Positions 1-8,158 of a stretch of DNA of 48,885 nt are shown piece by piece (within the stretch, counting starts at the first letter, position 1; every line of letters begins with the position of its first letter). The stretch spans positions 1 through 48,885 of IMG/VR virus record IMGVR_UViG_3300037042_000850, one strand, 5' to 3'. The stretch is from a virus. Under the pieces are notes generated by a model that saw nothing but the letters and a program-made list of their open reading frames with translations, did no database searches and had not been told where the DNA came from. Position numbers and translations under genes: made by a program.

Positions 1-2790
1 GTTCCAGCAGAACCAGAACTTCCTGAAGTACCAGTTGTGCCTGAGGTAGCAGATGAACCTGAACTACCACTTGTACCACTTGTTCCTCCTGTACCATTTG
101 TTGCAGATGTTCCACTACTTCCGCTTGTTGCAGATGAACCAGATGAACCACTTGTACCTGTAGAGCCACTAGTTCCACTAGTAGCAGATGAACCTGAAGT
201 ACCTGTTGTACCTGAAGAACCAGACGTAGCACTTGTACCAGATGTTCCAGTGGTGCCTGAGGTTCCTGTTGTACCAGAAGTACCACTTGTAGATGATGTT
301 CCACTTGTACCTGATGTACCATTAGATCCATCACCACCTGTTGCACCATCAAGGTTAACAAACCATGTACAATAGAATCCAGATCCTACAGTTCTTGTAG
401 GAGCACTGAATATCAATATACCTGTTAGAGGGTCATATGATACAACCTCACATTCTTGGTAATTGTTAGCATCAAATGCTATAATAATTGATTGAGCCAC
501 TGTATAAGCAAGATATGTGCCTACGGTGATTGTGCCACTAGCTCCTAATGTAAAACATGTAGTAGATGTTGTGGCATATTTATCTCCTGAATACCCTGAT
601 GTACCAGATGTTCCTGTTGTTCCTGATGTTGCAGAAGTACCACTTGTGGCACTTGTACCAGAAGATCCACTTGTTGCTGAACTTCCTGATGTTCCACTAG
701 TTGCTGAAGTACCAGATGTACCTCCTGTAGAAGATGTTCCAGAAGTTCCTCCTGAACCATTAGTTCCACTAGAGCCACTAGTTGCTGAGCTTCCTGAACT
801 ACCTGAACTACCAGATGAACCAGAAGTACCTGTACTTCCACTTGTTCCACTAGATCCACTAGTTGCAGAAGATCCACTTGACCCACTTGTAGCGGATGTT
901 CCACTAGTTCCACTTGTTCCATTGGTCCCATTAAGACCATTTGTACCATCAATTCCTGATGTTCCTGAGCTACCACTTGTAGCTGATGTTCCAGAAGTTC
1001 CAGAGGTTCCTCCAGTACCATCAGATCCTGATGTGCCTGAAGAGCCACTAGATCCAGTAGTACCGCTAGTACCAGCAGATCCACTTGTAGCAGAGGTACC
1101 TGATGTTGCTGAGGTACCTGATGTTCCAGTAGTACCAGACGTAGCACTAGTTCCACTTGATCCTGACGTACTTCCTACAGATACACCTATTTGTTTTGTT
1201 ACAACAATAATAGATGGTGCTGCAGGATGAGGATAAGGAACAGTTTGTAATGGAATAGCTGTTATTCTTACATTTGCAGATGTAGAAGCAAATACTATTT
1301 CTAAATAATCATTAGCTTGAAGTTCTAATATAACAGATACAAATGGTAATTGCTTACCATTGTTACTACCTAAAGATAATATACTATCTGTACGAACTAT
1401 GTCTGTACCATTCTTTCTTAAGAATATATCTACATCAACCGCAGTTCCACCACTTGTCTTTTCTATTTGTAATGAGTAACCTATTTCATATATACCAGCA
1501 TATGGATATCTAATCTGTTGACCGAAGTCTAAGATGATACCATTAGCTATTTCTGTTGTGTTATATGTAATAACTGTAGGAGTGTTTGCTGCAGTTACAG
1601 ATTGATTTGTACTATCAGAATAGCTAGCAAACCAGTTAGCTATAGCAGCTCCAGAAGAACCATTTAAACCACTAGTACCACTTGTAGCACTTGTACCGCT
1701 TGTTCCTGATGTTCCTGTAGTTCCTGCTGTGCCTGAACTACCAGAAGTACCTGATGTACCATCACTTCCTGATGTACCAGAAGTACCTGTAGTTCCGCTA
1801 GTGCCAGATGTACCTGATGTAGCACTTGAGCCACTAGTACCAGAGGTTGCAGATGTACCACTTGTTCCTGTTGAACCACTTGTCCCAGATGTTCCATCAG
1901 TACCAGAGCTACCAGAACTTCCACTTGAACCACTAGTACCTGTTGTACCTGATGTTCCAGTGGTTCCACTTGTACCTGTTGTTCCACTAGTTCCACTTGA
2001 GCCAGTAGTTCCGCTAGTTCCTGACGTACCACTAGTACCTGTTGTTCCAGAAGTTCCAGAAGTACCATTACTTCCATCTCCTCCTGTACTACCATCTAAG
2101 TTTATATCCCATATACAATAGTTTCCTGAACCAACTACTAATGTAGGGCTACTAAAAACTAAATCTCCTGTAAAAGGATTGTATGTAATAACAATACATT
2201 CTTGATAGTTAAATGCATTATATGCAATAATAATAGATTGACCAGGAGTGTATGCCAATCCTGTGTCAACAGTAAGTGTTCCTGAGTTACCTAATGTAAA
2301 ACAATCTGTAGAGACTGTTCTATAAAGATCACCCTGTAATCCTGATGTACCACTTGTACCTGCTGTAGCAGATGTTCCACTGGTCCCAGTAGTACCTGAA
2401 GACCCTGAGGTGCCAGTTGTTCCTGAGCTTCCACTACTTCCTGTTGTACCACTACTTCCACTAGTCCCTGATGTTCCAGCTGTAGCTGATGTACCAGAGG
2501 TTCCTGTACTTCCAGATGTTCCACTTGTGCCAGAACTTCCTGAGCTTCCTGATGTAGCACTTGTTCCTGAACTCCCACTAGTACCTGTTGTTCCACTTGT
2601 AGAAGAAGAACCAGATGTACCAGCACTCCCACTAGTACCAGTTGTACCAGAAGTGCCTGAAGTGGCGGATGTTCCACTAGTTCCTGTGGTACCTGACGTT
2701 CCACTGGTACCAGAAGTACCACTAGTTCCATCAGCACCAGCACCTGAACATAGTCTATCATTAATTTTCTTTAATGCAGATTCAAGGGTT
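1..2790 (-). repeat. Gly-X-Y collagen-type coding repeats
   Basis: Three-codon (9-bp) imperfect repeats, mostly GGT/GGA/GGC followed by Thr or Ser codons on the minus strand, interrupted by the two duplicated domains near 345-600 and 2095-2340 and by the C1q-like insert near 1165-1665. The repeats are degenerate at third positions, so they look old or selected at protein level rather than like a fresh microsatellite expansion. They also create long open frames on the plus strand that are artefacts. Confidence 0.85.
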
Positions 2791-2894
2791 TCGTTAGTAT
2801 TTATACCAGTACATATTAAGTTAGGTCCTTCGTAGAATACACAGGATGCACTTAATAATATTGGGCAAGGATTAGCTGCACAAATTACACTCAT
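1..2894 (-). CDS. Collagen-like phage fibre protein (3' end outside window)
   Basis: The reading frame opens at an ATG ending at 2894 and stays in phase to the window edge, giving at least 964 residues; the stop lies outside. Residues 1-50 (start MSVICAANPCP) look like the docking module also seen in the 129-residue neighbour and in several adhesins. Gly-X-Y tracts rich in Thr and Ser (GTSGTTGTSGSSG type) follow at about 50-185, 267-410, 576-770 and 850-965. Between them sit two copies of one ~80-residue domain (about 186-266 and 770-850; shared core AYxxxQSIIIA, NYQEC, VGSGxYC). A globular insert at about 411-575 (NWFASYSDSTNQS, YAGIYEIGYSLQIE, LRKNGTDIVRTD) resembles C1q/TNF-like jelly-roll heads of bacterial collagen proteins. 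The likely role is a trimeric virion fibre for host attachment. Many triplets read A-T-S where Gly is expected. The missing C-terminus may hold the true binding tip. Confidence 0.88.
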   Translation of the reverse strand, partial: MSVICAANPCPILLSASCVFYEGPNLICTGINTNETLESALKKINDRLCSGAGADGTSGTSGTSGTSGTTGTSGTSATSGTSGTTGTSGSAGTSGSSSTSGTTGTSGSSGTSATSGSSGSSGTSGTSGSTGTSGTSATAGTSGTSGSSGTTGSSGSSGTTGTSGSSGTTGTSGTSATAGTSGTSGLQGDLYRTVSTDCFTLGNSGTLTVDTGLAYTPGQSIIIAYNAFNYQECIVITYNPFTGDLVFSSPTLVVGSGNYCIWDINLDGSTGGDGSNGTSGTSGTTGTSGTSGTSGTTGSSGTSGTTGTSGTTGTSGTTGTSGSSGSSGSSGTDGTSGTSGSTGTSGTSATSGTSGSSATSGTSGTSGTTGTSGTSGSDGTSGTSGSSGTAGTTGTSGTSGTSATSGTSGLNGSSGAAIANWFASYSDSTNQSVTAANTPTVITYNTTEIANGIILDFGQQIRYPYAGIYEIGYSLQIEKTSGGTAVDVDIFLRKNGTDIVRTDSILSLGSNNGKQLPFVSVILELQANDYLEIVFASTSANVRITAIPLQTVPYPHPAAPSIIVVTKQIGVSVGSTSGSSGTSATSGTTGTSGTSATSGTSATSGSAGTSGTTGSSGSSGTSGSDGTGGTSGTSGTSATSGSSGTSGIDGTNGLNGTNGTSGTSGTSATSGSSGSSATSGSSGTSGSTGTSGSSGSSGSSGSSATSGSSGTNGSGGTSGTSSTGGTSGTSATSGTSGSSATSGSSGTSATSGTSATSGTTGTSGTSGYSGDKYATTSTTCFTLGASGTITVGTYLAYTVAQSIIIAFDANNYQECEVVSYDPLTGILIFSAPTRTVGSGFYCTWFVNLDGATGGDGSNGTSGTSGTSSTSGTSGTTGTSGTTGTSGTSATSGSSGTTGTSGSSATSGTSGSTGTSGSSGSSATSGSSGTSATNGTGGTSGTSGSSGSSATSGTTGTSGSSGSAG

Positions 2895-2906
2895 TGGATT
2901 GGATTA

Positions 2907-3296
2907 TTAGTGAACGATTTTAAGAAGATCTCCTGTACGGTAGATCTGACCAGCAACTAAGCCAGCAAATATAGCAGCTGAGTTATTAGCATACTGAAGT
3001 GTTACTAAAGGAGTAGTTAATATAAGACTCCAATCAGCAGCTCCTGTACCTATAGCTTTAGCAAAATACAACATAGATTTAGATGTATTCAAATAAGTTT
3101 GTCCTATATATGTAGCAGAACTACTAGGAACAGTTGTACCAGATAATGGTACTAAATTAGTATTTATCTTAGCTAATACAGATTCAAGATCCTCTAAAGG
3201 ATTTACTTTTATATTAGTAAGATAGGGGCCATTGTAGACAATGCATTTAGCATTCTCATACACAGCACATGTTGGGCAAATTGCAGCTGTTCTCAT
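2907..3296 (-). CDS. Small virion-docking/fibre-associated protein, 129 aa
   Basis: A 129-residue protein starting MRTAAICPTCAVYENAKC. The first ~50 residues (CIVYNGPYLTNI, then LEDLESVLAKINTNL) match in layout the N-terminus of the collagen-like gene just downstream (CVFYEGPNLICTGI, then LESALKKINDRL). I infer a common virion-attachment module. The remainder (YIGQTYLNTSKSMLYFAKA, DWSLI) looks like a small beta-rich tip, and no enzyme motif is visible. It lies 12 bp upstream of the collagen gene and after the giant cargo genes, so it is probably co-transcribed with both. The function is inferred from the shared module and position only; it could be a short fibre or an adaptor for the collagen fibre. 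Confidence 0.7.
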   Translation of the reverse strand: MRTAAICPTCAVYENAKCIVYNGPYLTNIKVNPLEDLESVLAKINTNLVPLSGTTVPSSSATYIGQTYLNTSKSMLYFAKAIGTGAADWSLILTTPLVTLQYANNSAAIFAGLVAGQIYRTGDLLKIVH

Positions 3297-3375
3297 GTGA
3301 GCAAAGTTAATTATTAATTATGTATTTTGAAAGTGTAGGTATTAAATACCTTGTATAATATAGCTATTGCTATTC

Positions 3376-6300
3376 TTATCTTATCCCATATTGACCTTGC
3401 ATTCTTATTCCAAGATCTTTAGCAAGTGATGGATAAAACATTGGAAGCATTCCAGCAGCTTGATTAGTTATAGGATTTGTTTTCATCCAGTATTTTATAA
3501 CTTGATTTTTTTCAACTGTATCTTCATCATCTATACCTAAAGCATAAGATTCTTTTAAAAATCCACCTAATGCTTTTCCATAGTTATCCAATAAACCTAA
3601 TGAAGGAAATATTCCTTTTTCTACAAGACTTTTTAAACTTCCAGGATTATAGAAATATCCAATCTCATCTTTAAACTTATCTGTAGCTTTAAGAGCAAAC
3701 TTCCATTGGTTTTTAACTAATGGATCTTCATCATCATCTGGAGCCATAGCTTTAAGTCCTAAGAAGATAGCCCATAAAGAAGCATATGTCAATACATCAA
3801 ATAATTGATTCTTAATGTTTTGTCTGACAAGATCAATGAATTCATCTTCTGTCATTTCTAATTCCTTATCTGTATCAGCTTTATAATCAGCTCTCTTTTT
3901 TTCATATAGTTCTCTGATAAAGTCCATTCCTTTATCATTACCAATTAATGAATTTTTTAAATTACCAAGAGCTCCTTTAAAATCTTCAGATATAATTCTG
4001 GCTATCATTCTAGTTCTTCCCCATTCATATGCATCAGAAGCAGCATTGTATTTAACATTACCCATTCTAACATCTACAAGTCTAGGAATCCAGTTTTTGA
4101 ATACCATAAAAGAATTACTATATACATTTAAGTTCATTAAACGTTTGTTCTCTTCTGTCATAGATCCTAATGCATCTGCTGTAAAACTTTGCACCTTTCT
4201 TCTTAATTCTATTACAGAATCAGATTTTCTATCTACACCAGGAATAACAAGTTCTCCATTAACCACCTTACTGATATTTAAGACTCCTTTTTCTTTTACA
4301 ATATCTTTGACAGCTTTCTCAAACTTTGTAGCTCTATCATCTCTTTCTGATTGTGTTCCTTGATAGAAGTTTTTAAACTCATCTGTAGTTTTTAAATACT
4401 CTCTAGCATTAACCACTTCACCATCTACAACAATTGTATTCTTTAAGAAAGAAAAGAAGTTTACTTTTTGTACAGCTTCATCACCTTTTCTCATTAATAT
4501 CATTAACCAATCTTGTACAGCATTATCATCTAGTTTATTAATAGATAACTTTGATGCTGCATGTTTATTATAATTCTCTGTAAATGGAATGAAATAATCA
4601 AGAGCTGCAAGAGCAGTCTTTTTATCTATATCTCCAGCCATCTTATTACTCAACAACCATGCCTCTGTAGATCCATAATCACCTTTAGTAAAATACTTAC
4701 CAGCATTAATTAATCCTTGCATTGTACCACCAAAGTAGTTAGAAGAAGCTGATAATACATTAAGTCCAAGTGCTGTCACTTGAAATGTATTATTTAATTG
4801 TGTAATAGCTTTGTTGATACTTAATTGTCTTCCATCTAAAGTTTCTGGTAATAACTTAAATCCAATTTTATTATTGATTGTTGTTCCAAATGTACCAAAC
4901 TTACCAAGTAATTGATCAAATGCTTCACTCTCTATATACTTTTGTTGATATATGATTGCTTTAACCATATCTTCAAGAAGTTTAAAATTCTCTGTGTTAT
5001 CATTTATATAAACTAATTCACCATTTGCATCCTTTTGCGTTTTACCAAATTGAGATGTAGCAATAGCTTGTTTGTTTTTCTCAAGTCTTAATAATGCCAA
5101 TCCTTGATTTTCAATTTGTGTTAGATATTGAAACTTAATAGCAAACTCATTATACATAGACATAGTTCTAAAAAGATCTTCTGATGCATCTCCTTCAAAC
5201 TCTCTTGTTAAATACTTTGGTATCTTATTAACTGTCTTTCCTGATATAGGATCAAATCTTCCAAGACCAACTTCTTCCTCATCTACAGAAATGTTTTTAA
5301 GAAACTGTTCCCCAAGGGTAATTTTCCCACCGAATATAAGTTTTTCAGAAAGTCCTTGTCTTACCCAAGGAAGGAAGGTTCTAGCTTTACCATTTTGAAT
5401 ATATCCTATCTCTGCATATGCTTCATTTCTTTCTATAATATAATTATAGAAATCAAGAGCTGGTTTGTTTACATAATTACCAGACGCATCTTTTTTATGT
5501 AACTCTTTCCATTCTTTAGATTGCCAATCAGCTTTAGGAAACTTTTTAGCTTCTCTATATAATAACCAACCAAGAGATTTTGGTGATGTAATATCATATA
5601 AAGATGCTGTTTTAGATTTCTCTCTTTCTATATCAGCTTCATTTTGTTCTTCTGTACCAAGTCTAGGAAGATTATCTATTCTTGCATATTCTTCTTGTCT
5701 TTTCTCTTCAAGATATTTTCTATAAGCTTCTACATCAATATTATCTTTTATCCAAATAATATCTCTTACATTTTTATCTGTGGCTCTTTTTAACTGTGTA
5801 AAGAATTCTGGATCATATTCATCTATTAATTCATTAGATCCTTTTTTCTTAATCATGTCAAACATATTCTTACCTGACAATCCTTTAGTAGAAGCCCATT
5901 TTTGGTATTCATTTTTTAAATCTGTAAGTCTTCTCACCTCAGTTTGTGTATCCATACCAGCACGTCCAAAAGCAGCATTAGCTTTTTGATACAATGCAGC
6001 CATTCCTTTTAACTGAATAGTGGAAGTAGTACCTAACCATTTAGAGAATAAACCTTTTACTACCTTCTCTCCTTTTTCTGTACCACCTATTTGTTCAACA
6101 GTGAACTCAGTGAATACATCAGATAGAGATGTGTTAAGTTTTCTAGATTGATATGCTGTATCTCTTAGTTCTTCTTTTAAATTTTTATCTTCATCTGATA
6201 GTTTACCTTCAAATAAGAAATCAAGATCTATATCTAGAGTGATGTAATGTTGTAATGCATCTTCTGAAAGTCTTAATGTTTTAGTGAAGTATTCTAATTC

Positions 6301-8157
6301 CTCTGCACTAAATCCTTTCTTACCTTTATACTTCTCATTATATGTATTAATGATACTCTGTATCTGTACATTTAATATTTTAGATTGATATAATAGAGGA
6401 CCAATATCTTGTTTCATTTGCAATTGTCTTATTGCAGAATACAAAGCATTTAATTGTTCAGCTTTATTTAATCTTTCTGATGGTAATGCTTTTTGATCAG
6501 CTAATTTTGCATATATATCATTTAGTTTATCTAAGAGAGTATTAATCTTTTTACTAGCTTCTTTATCATTCTCAATTATAACTCTCTCTCCAGTAAGCCC
6601 AACAGGAATTAAATAGTCTTCTTTAATATTCTTAATATTAACATCTCCTATTTCTATTTCTAATAGTCTAGGAAGTATTTTTGTTTTTGCATTTGGTTCA
6701 GAATAAACTGCCTTAATAGGAATCATTCTTGTTTGTTCAAAGTCTTGATTACTTACACCATAGTTATCTTTAATGATCAATTTGTATTGAGTCATTTGTC
6801 TGTTCCATGATGCAACATTATACCAAGGAACATCTGTATATCTTTCTGTATTAAGTCCTATAAACTTCCAGTCAAGAATATTTACCTTTCCTTCAGGAGT
6901 AATAGCTAAGAAATCCACTGTACCAGCAACATCTCTTCTAGGATCATGTATTGTCACCTCAGACATAAATACTGTTTCTGCAGGAAATGATTCAAGACGT
7001 GCTCTAAGATTATCTCTTAGCATCTCATACATAGTATTATCATTTGAATCTATAAATGAAACATGATTATCATTTAATGTAGCAGCATCCATTTCATCAC
7101 TACTTTTTCGTTTACCATTTTCATCTGTAAACAAACTAAATGCGTGTTCAAAATCTTTATGACCTGCAGTACCCTTATCAGCTTTTAATGTATTAACAGC
7201 TTTCTTATATTCAGAATCAGTTAATGCATCTTCAGCACGTATTTCATCATACCAAGTTTTGATAATATTACTAACTCTATTCTTGATTTGTTTTCCATCA
7301 ATAAAATATTTCTCCTCTTCACCACCAAGTTCATTCTTGACAGCTTTCTTTTCAATTCTATTGTTTACATTTCTAATACCATTAACAATCTTTTCTTGTT
7401 GAGATAATTGGAAAAACATTTCTCCTTCTTTCTCTCTAATATCTTCAACTGTACCTATCTCTTCACCTCTGATAATTTTCATAGCAGCTGTGTCAAATCC
7501 ACTCTTAGTGAATAAGTTTTTTAAATAGCTAACGATTTGATCCCACCAAGATTCAGCATTTGCAATACGCTCAGGCTTTTCTGTATTATTCTCATTGTTA
7601 TTGATAACAGTTTCAGCCAACACTTGTGCAATAGCTTCTTCCTTAAGTTTGATTACATTTGGTTTACCATCTATTTGAAAGTTAGGATGATTTCCATAAG
7701 TTTGAAACACTTCATTTAATAAAGCATAACTATTAATCTCACTCATCAATTTCTTATATAAAGCTGGATTAGTTTGTTTAATAATTGCTACAGCAAAGTG
7801 CATAGCTTCTTCAGGAAGTGATTGTGCTTCTTTACCATCTACCACTTGAATAAGTTTCTGTGTAAGTAATGCAACAGCATCACTATCATATTTAACACCA
7901 TTCACTTCAAGAGTGGGCATTGATTTTATATCTACACCAATACGATTGGTAAAGTCTTTTATTAATGCAATAGTTTGTGGTGAAGCAGTCTGTGGAAGAA
8001 TCTCTTCCGTTTTTATATCTGATATAGTAGGAAAGTTATCTAAACCATTAACTTCCTGCCACAAAGAAACCTTTGCAGCAAGAACTATTGGATTGATATT
8101 AGATTGTTCAGCTAATGCTGTAAACTCTTGAGAACTTCTATTTACACAATGTGCCAT
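3376..8157 (-). CDS. Giant virion cargo protein with PD-(D/E)XK nuclease domain, 1593 aa
   Basis: A 1593-residue protein beginning MAHCVNRSSQEF, starting one base after the stop of the polymerase gene (TAATATG junction), so translation is probably coupled. A PD-(D/E)XK nuclease core of the RecB/Cas4 style is readable: D415 in AGTVDFLAI, D429-W-K431 in NILDWKF, then Q454xxxY458 in RQMTQYKLII. Much of the remainder is helical and charged. The last ~170 residues include a hydrophobic stretch (LTYASLWAIFLGLKAMAP), suggesting membrane contact. Large proteins next to the virion RNA polymerase are packaged in crAss-like virions; that is family knowledge. The inference is that this one is ejected and cuts or processes DNA or RNA in the infected cell. 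The N-terminus (EEAMHFAVAIIKQTNP) resembles a module common in giant phage proteins; I cannot assign it. Confidence 0.75.
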   Translation of the reverse strand: MAHCVNRSSQEFTALAEQSNINPIVLAAKVSLWQEVNGLDNFPTISDIKTEEILPQTASPQTIALIKDFTNRIGVDIKSMPTLEVNGVKYDSDAVALLTQKLIQVVDGKEAQSLPEEAMHFAVAIIKQTNPALYKKLMSEINSYALLNEVFQTYGNHPNFQIDGKPNVIKLKEEAIAQVLAETVINNNENNTEKPERIANAESWWDQIVSYLKNLFTKSGFDTAAMKIIRGEEIGTVEDIREKEGEMFFQLSQQEKIVNGIRNVNNRIEKKAVKNELGGEEEKYFIDGKQIKNRVSNIIKTWYDEIRAEDALTDSEYKKAVNTLKADKGTAGHKDFEHAFSLFTDENGKRKSSDEMDAATLNDNHVSFIDSNDNTMYEMLRDNLRARLESFPAETVFMSEVTIHDPRRDVAGTVDFLAITPEGKVNILDWKFIGLNTERYTDVPWYNVASWNRQMTQYKLIIKDNYGVSNQDFEQTRMIPIKAVYSEPNAKTKILPRLLEIEIGDVNIKNIKEDYLIPVGLTGERVIIENDKEASKKINTLLDKLNDIYAKLADQKALPSERLNKAEQLNALYSAIRQLQMKQDIGPLLYQSKILNVQIQSIINTYNEKYKGKKGFSAEELEYFTKTLRLSEDALQHYITLDIDLDFLFEGKLSDEDKNLKEELRDTAYQSRKLNTSLSDVFTEFTVEQIGGTEKGEKVVKGLFSKWLGTTSTIQLKGMAALYQKANAAFGRAGMDTQTEVRRLTDLKNEYQKWASTKGLSGKNMFDMIKKKGSNELIDEYDPEFFTQLKRATDKNVRDIIWIKDNIDVEAYRKYLEEKRQEEYARIDNLPRLGTEEQNEADIEREKSKTASLYDITSPKSLGWLLYREAKKFPKADWQSKEWKELHKKDASGNYVNKPALDFYNYIIERNEAYAEIGYIQNGKARTFLPWVRQGLSEKLIFGGKITLGEQFLKNISVDEEEVGLGRFDPISGKTVNKIPKYLTREFEGDASEDLFRTMSMYNEFAIKFQYLTQIENQGLALLRLEKNKQAIATSQFGKTQKDANGELVYINDNTENFKLLEDMVKAIIYQQKYIESEAFDQLLGKFGTFGTTINNKIGFKLLPETLDGRQLSINKAITQLNNTFQVTALGLNVLSASSNYFGGTMQGLINAGKYFTKGDYGSTEAWLLSNKMAGDIDKKTALAALDYFIPFTENYNKHAASKLSINKLDDNAVQDWLMILMRKGDEAVQKVNFFSFLKNTIVVDGEVVNAREYLKTTDEFKNFYQGTQSERDDRATKFEKAVKDIVKEKGVLNISKVVNGELVIPGVDRKSDSVIELRRKVQSFTADALGSMTEENKRLMNLNVYSNSFMVFKNWIPRLVDVRMGNVKYNAASDAYEWGRTRMIARIISEDFKGALGNLKNSLIGNDKGMDFIRELYEKKRADYKADTDKELEMTEDEFIDLVRQNIKNQLFDVLTYASLWAIFLGLKAMAPDDDEDPLVKNQWKFALKATDKFKDEIGYFYNPGSLKSLVEKGIFPSLGLLDNYGKALGGFLKESYALGIDDEDTVEKNQVIKYWMKTNPITNQAAGMLPMFYPSLAKDLGIRMQGQYGIR

Positions 8158-8158
8158 A

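Noticed and set aside
545-2761. Minus-strand Leu/Val/Gln-rich frames near 545-1156, 1664-2095 and 2291-2761
   Set aside because: These are out-of-frame readings of the same repeat DNA; the true frame is continuous from 2894 to the edge.
37-2835. Long plus-strand Pro/Val/Glu-rich frames opposite the collagen-like gene
   Set aside because: They are the exact antisense of Gly-Thr-Ser repeat codons, have no sensible start context, and the minus frame continues through all non-repeat domains with recognisable protein character.
3297-3375. Terminator or promoter in the gap between the 1593- and 129-residue genes
   Set aside because: Only a short palindrome (AGGTATTTAATACCT) without a T-tract is present, and the 26-bp promoter-like element is absent.
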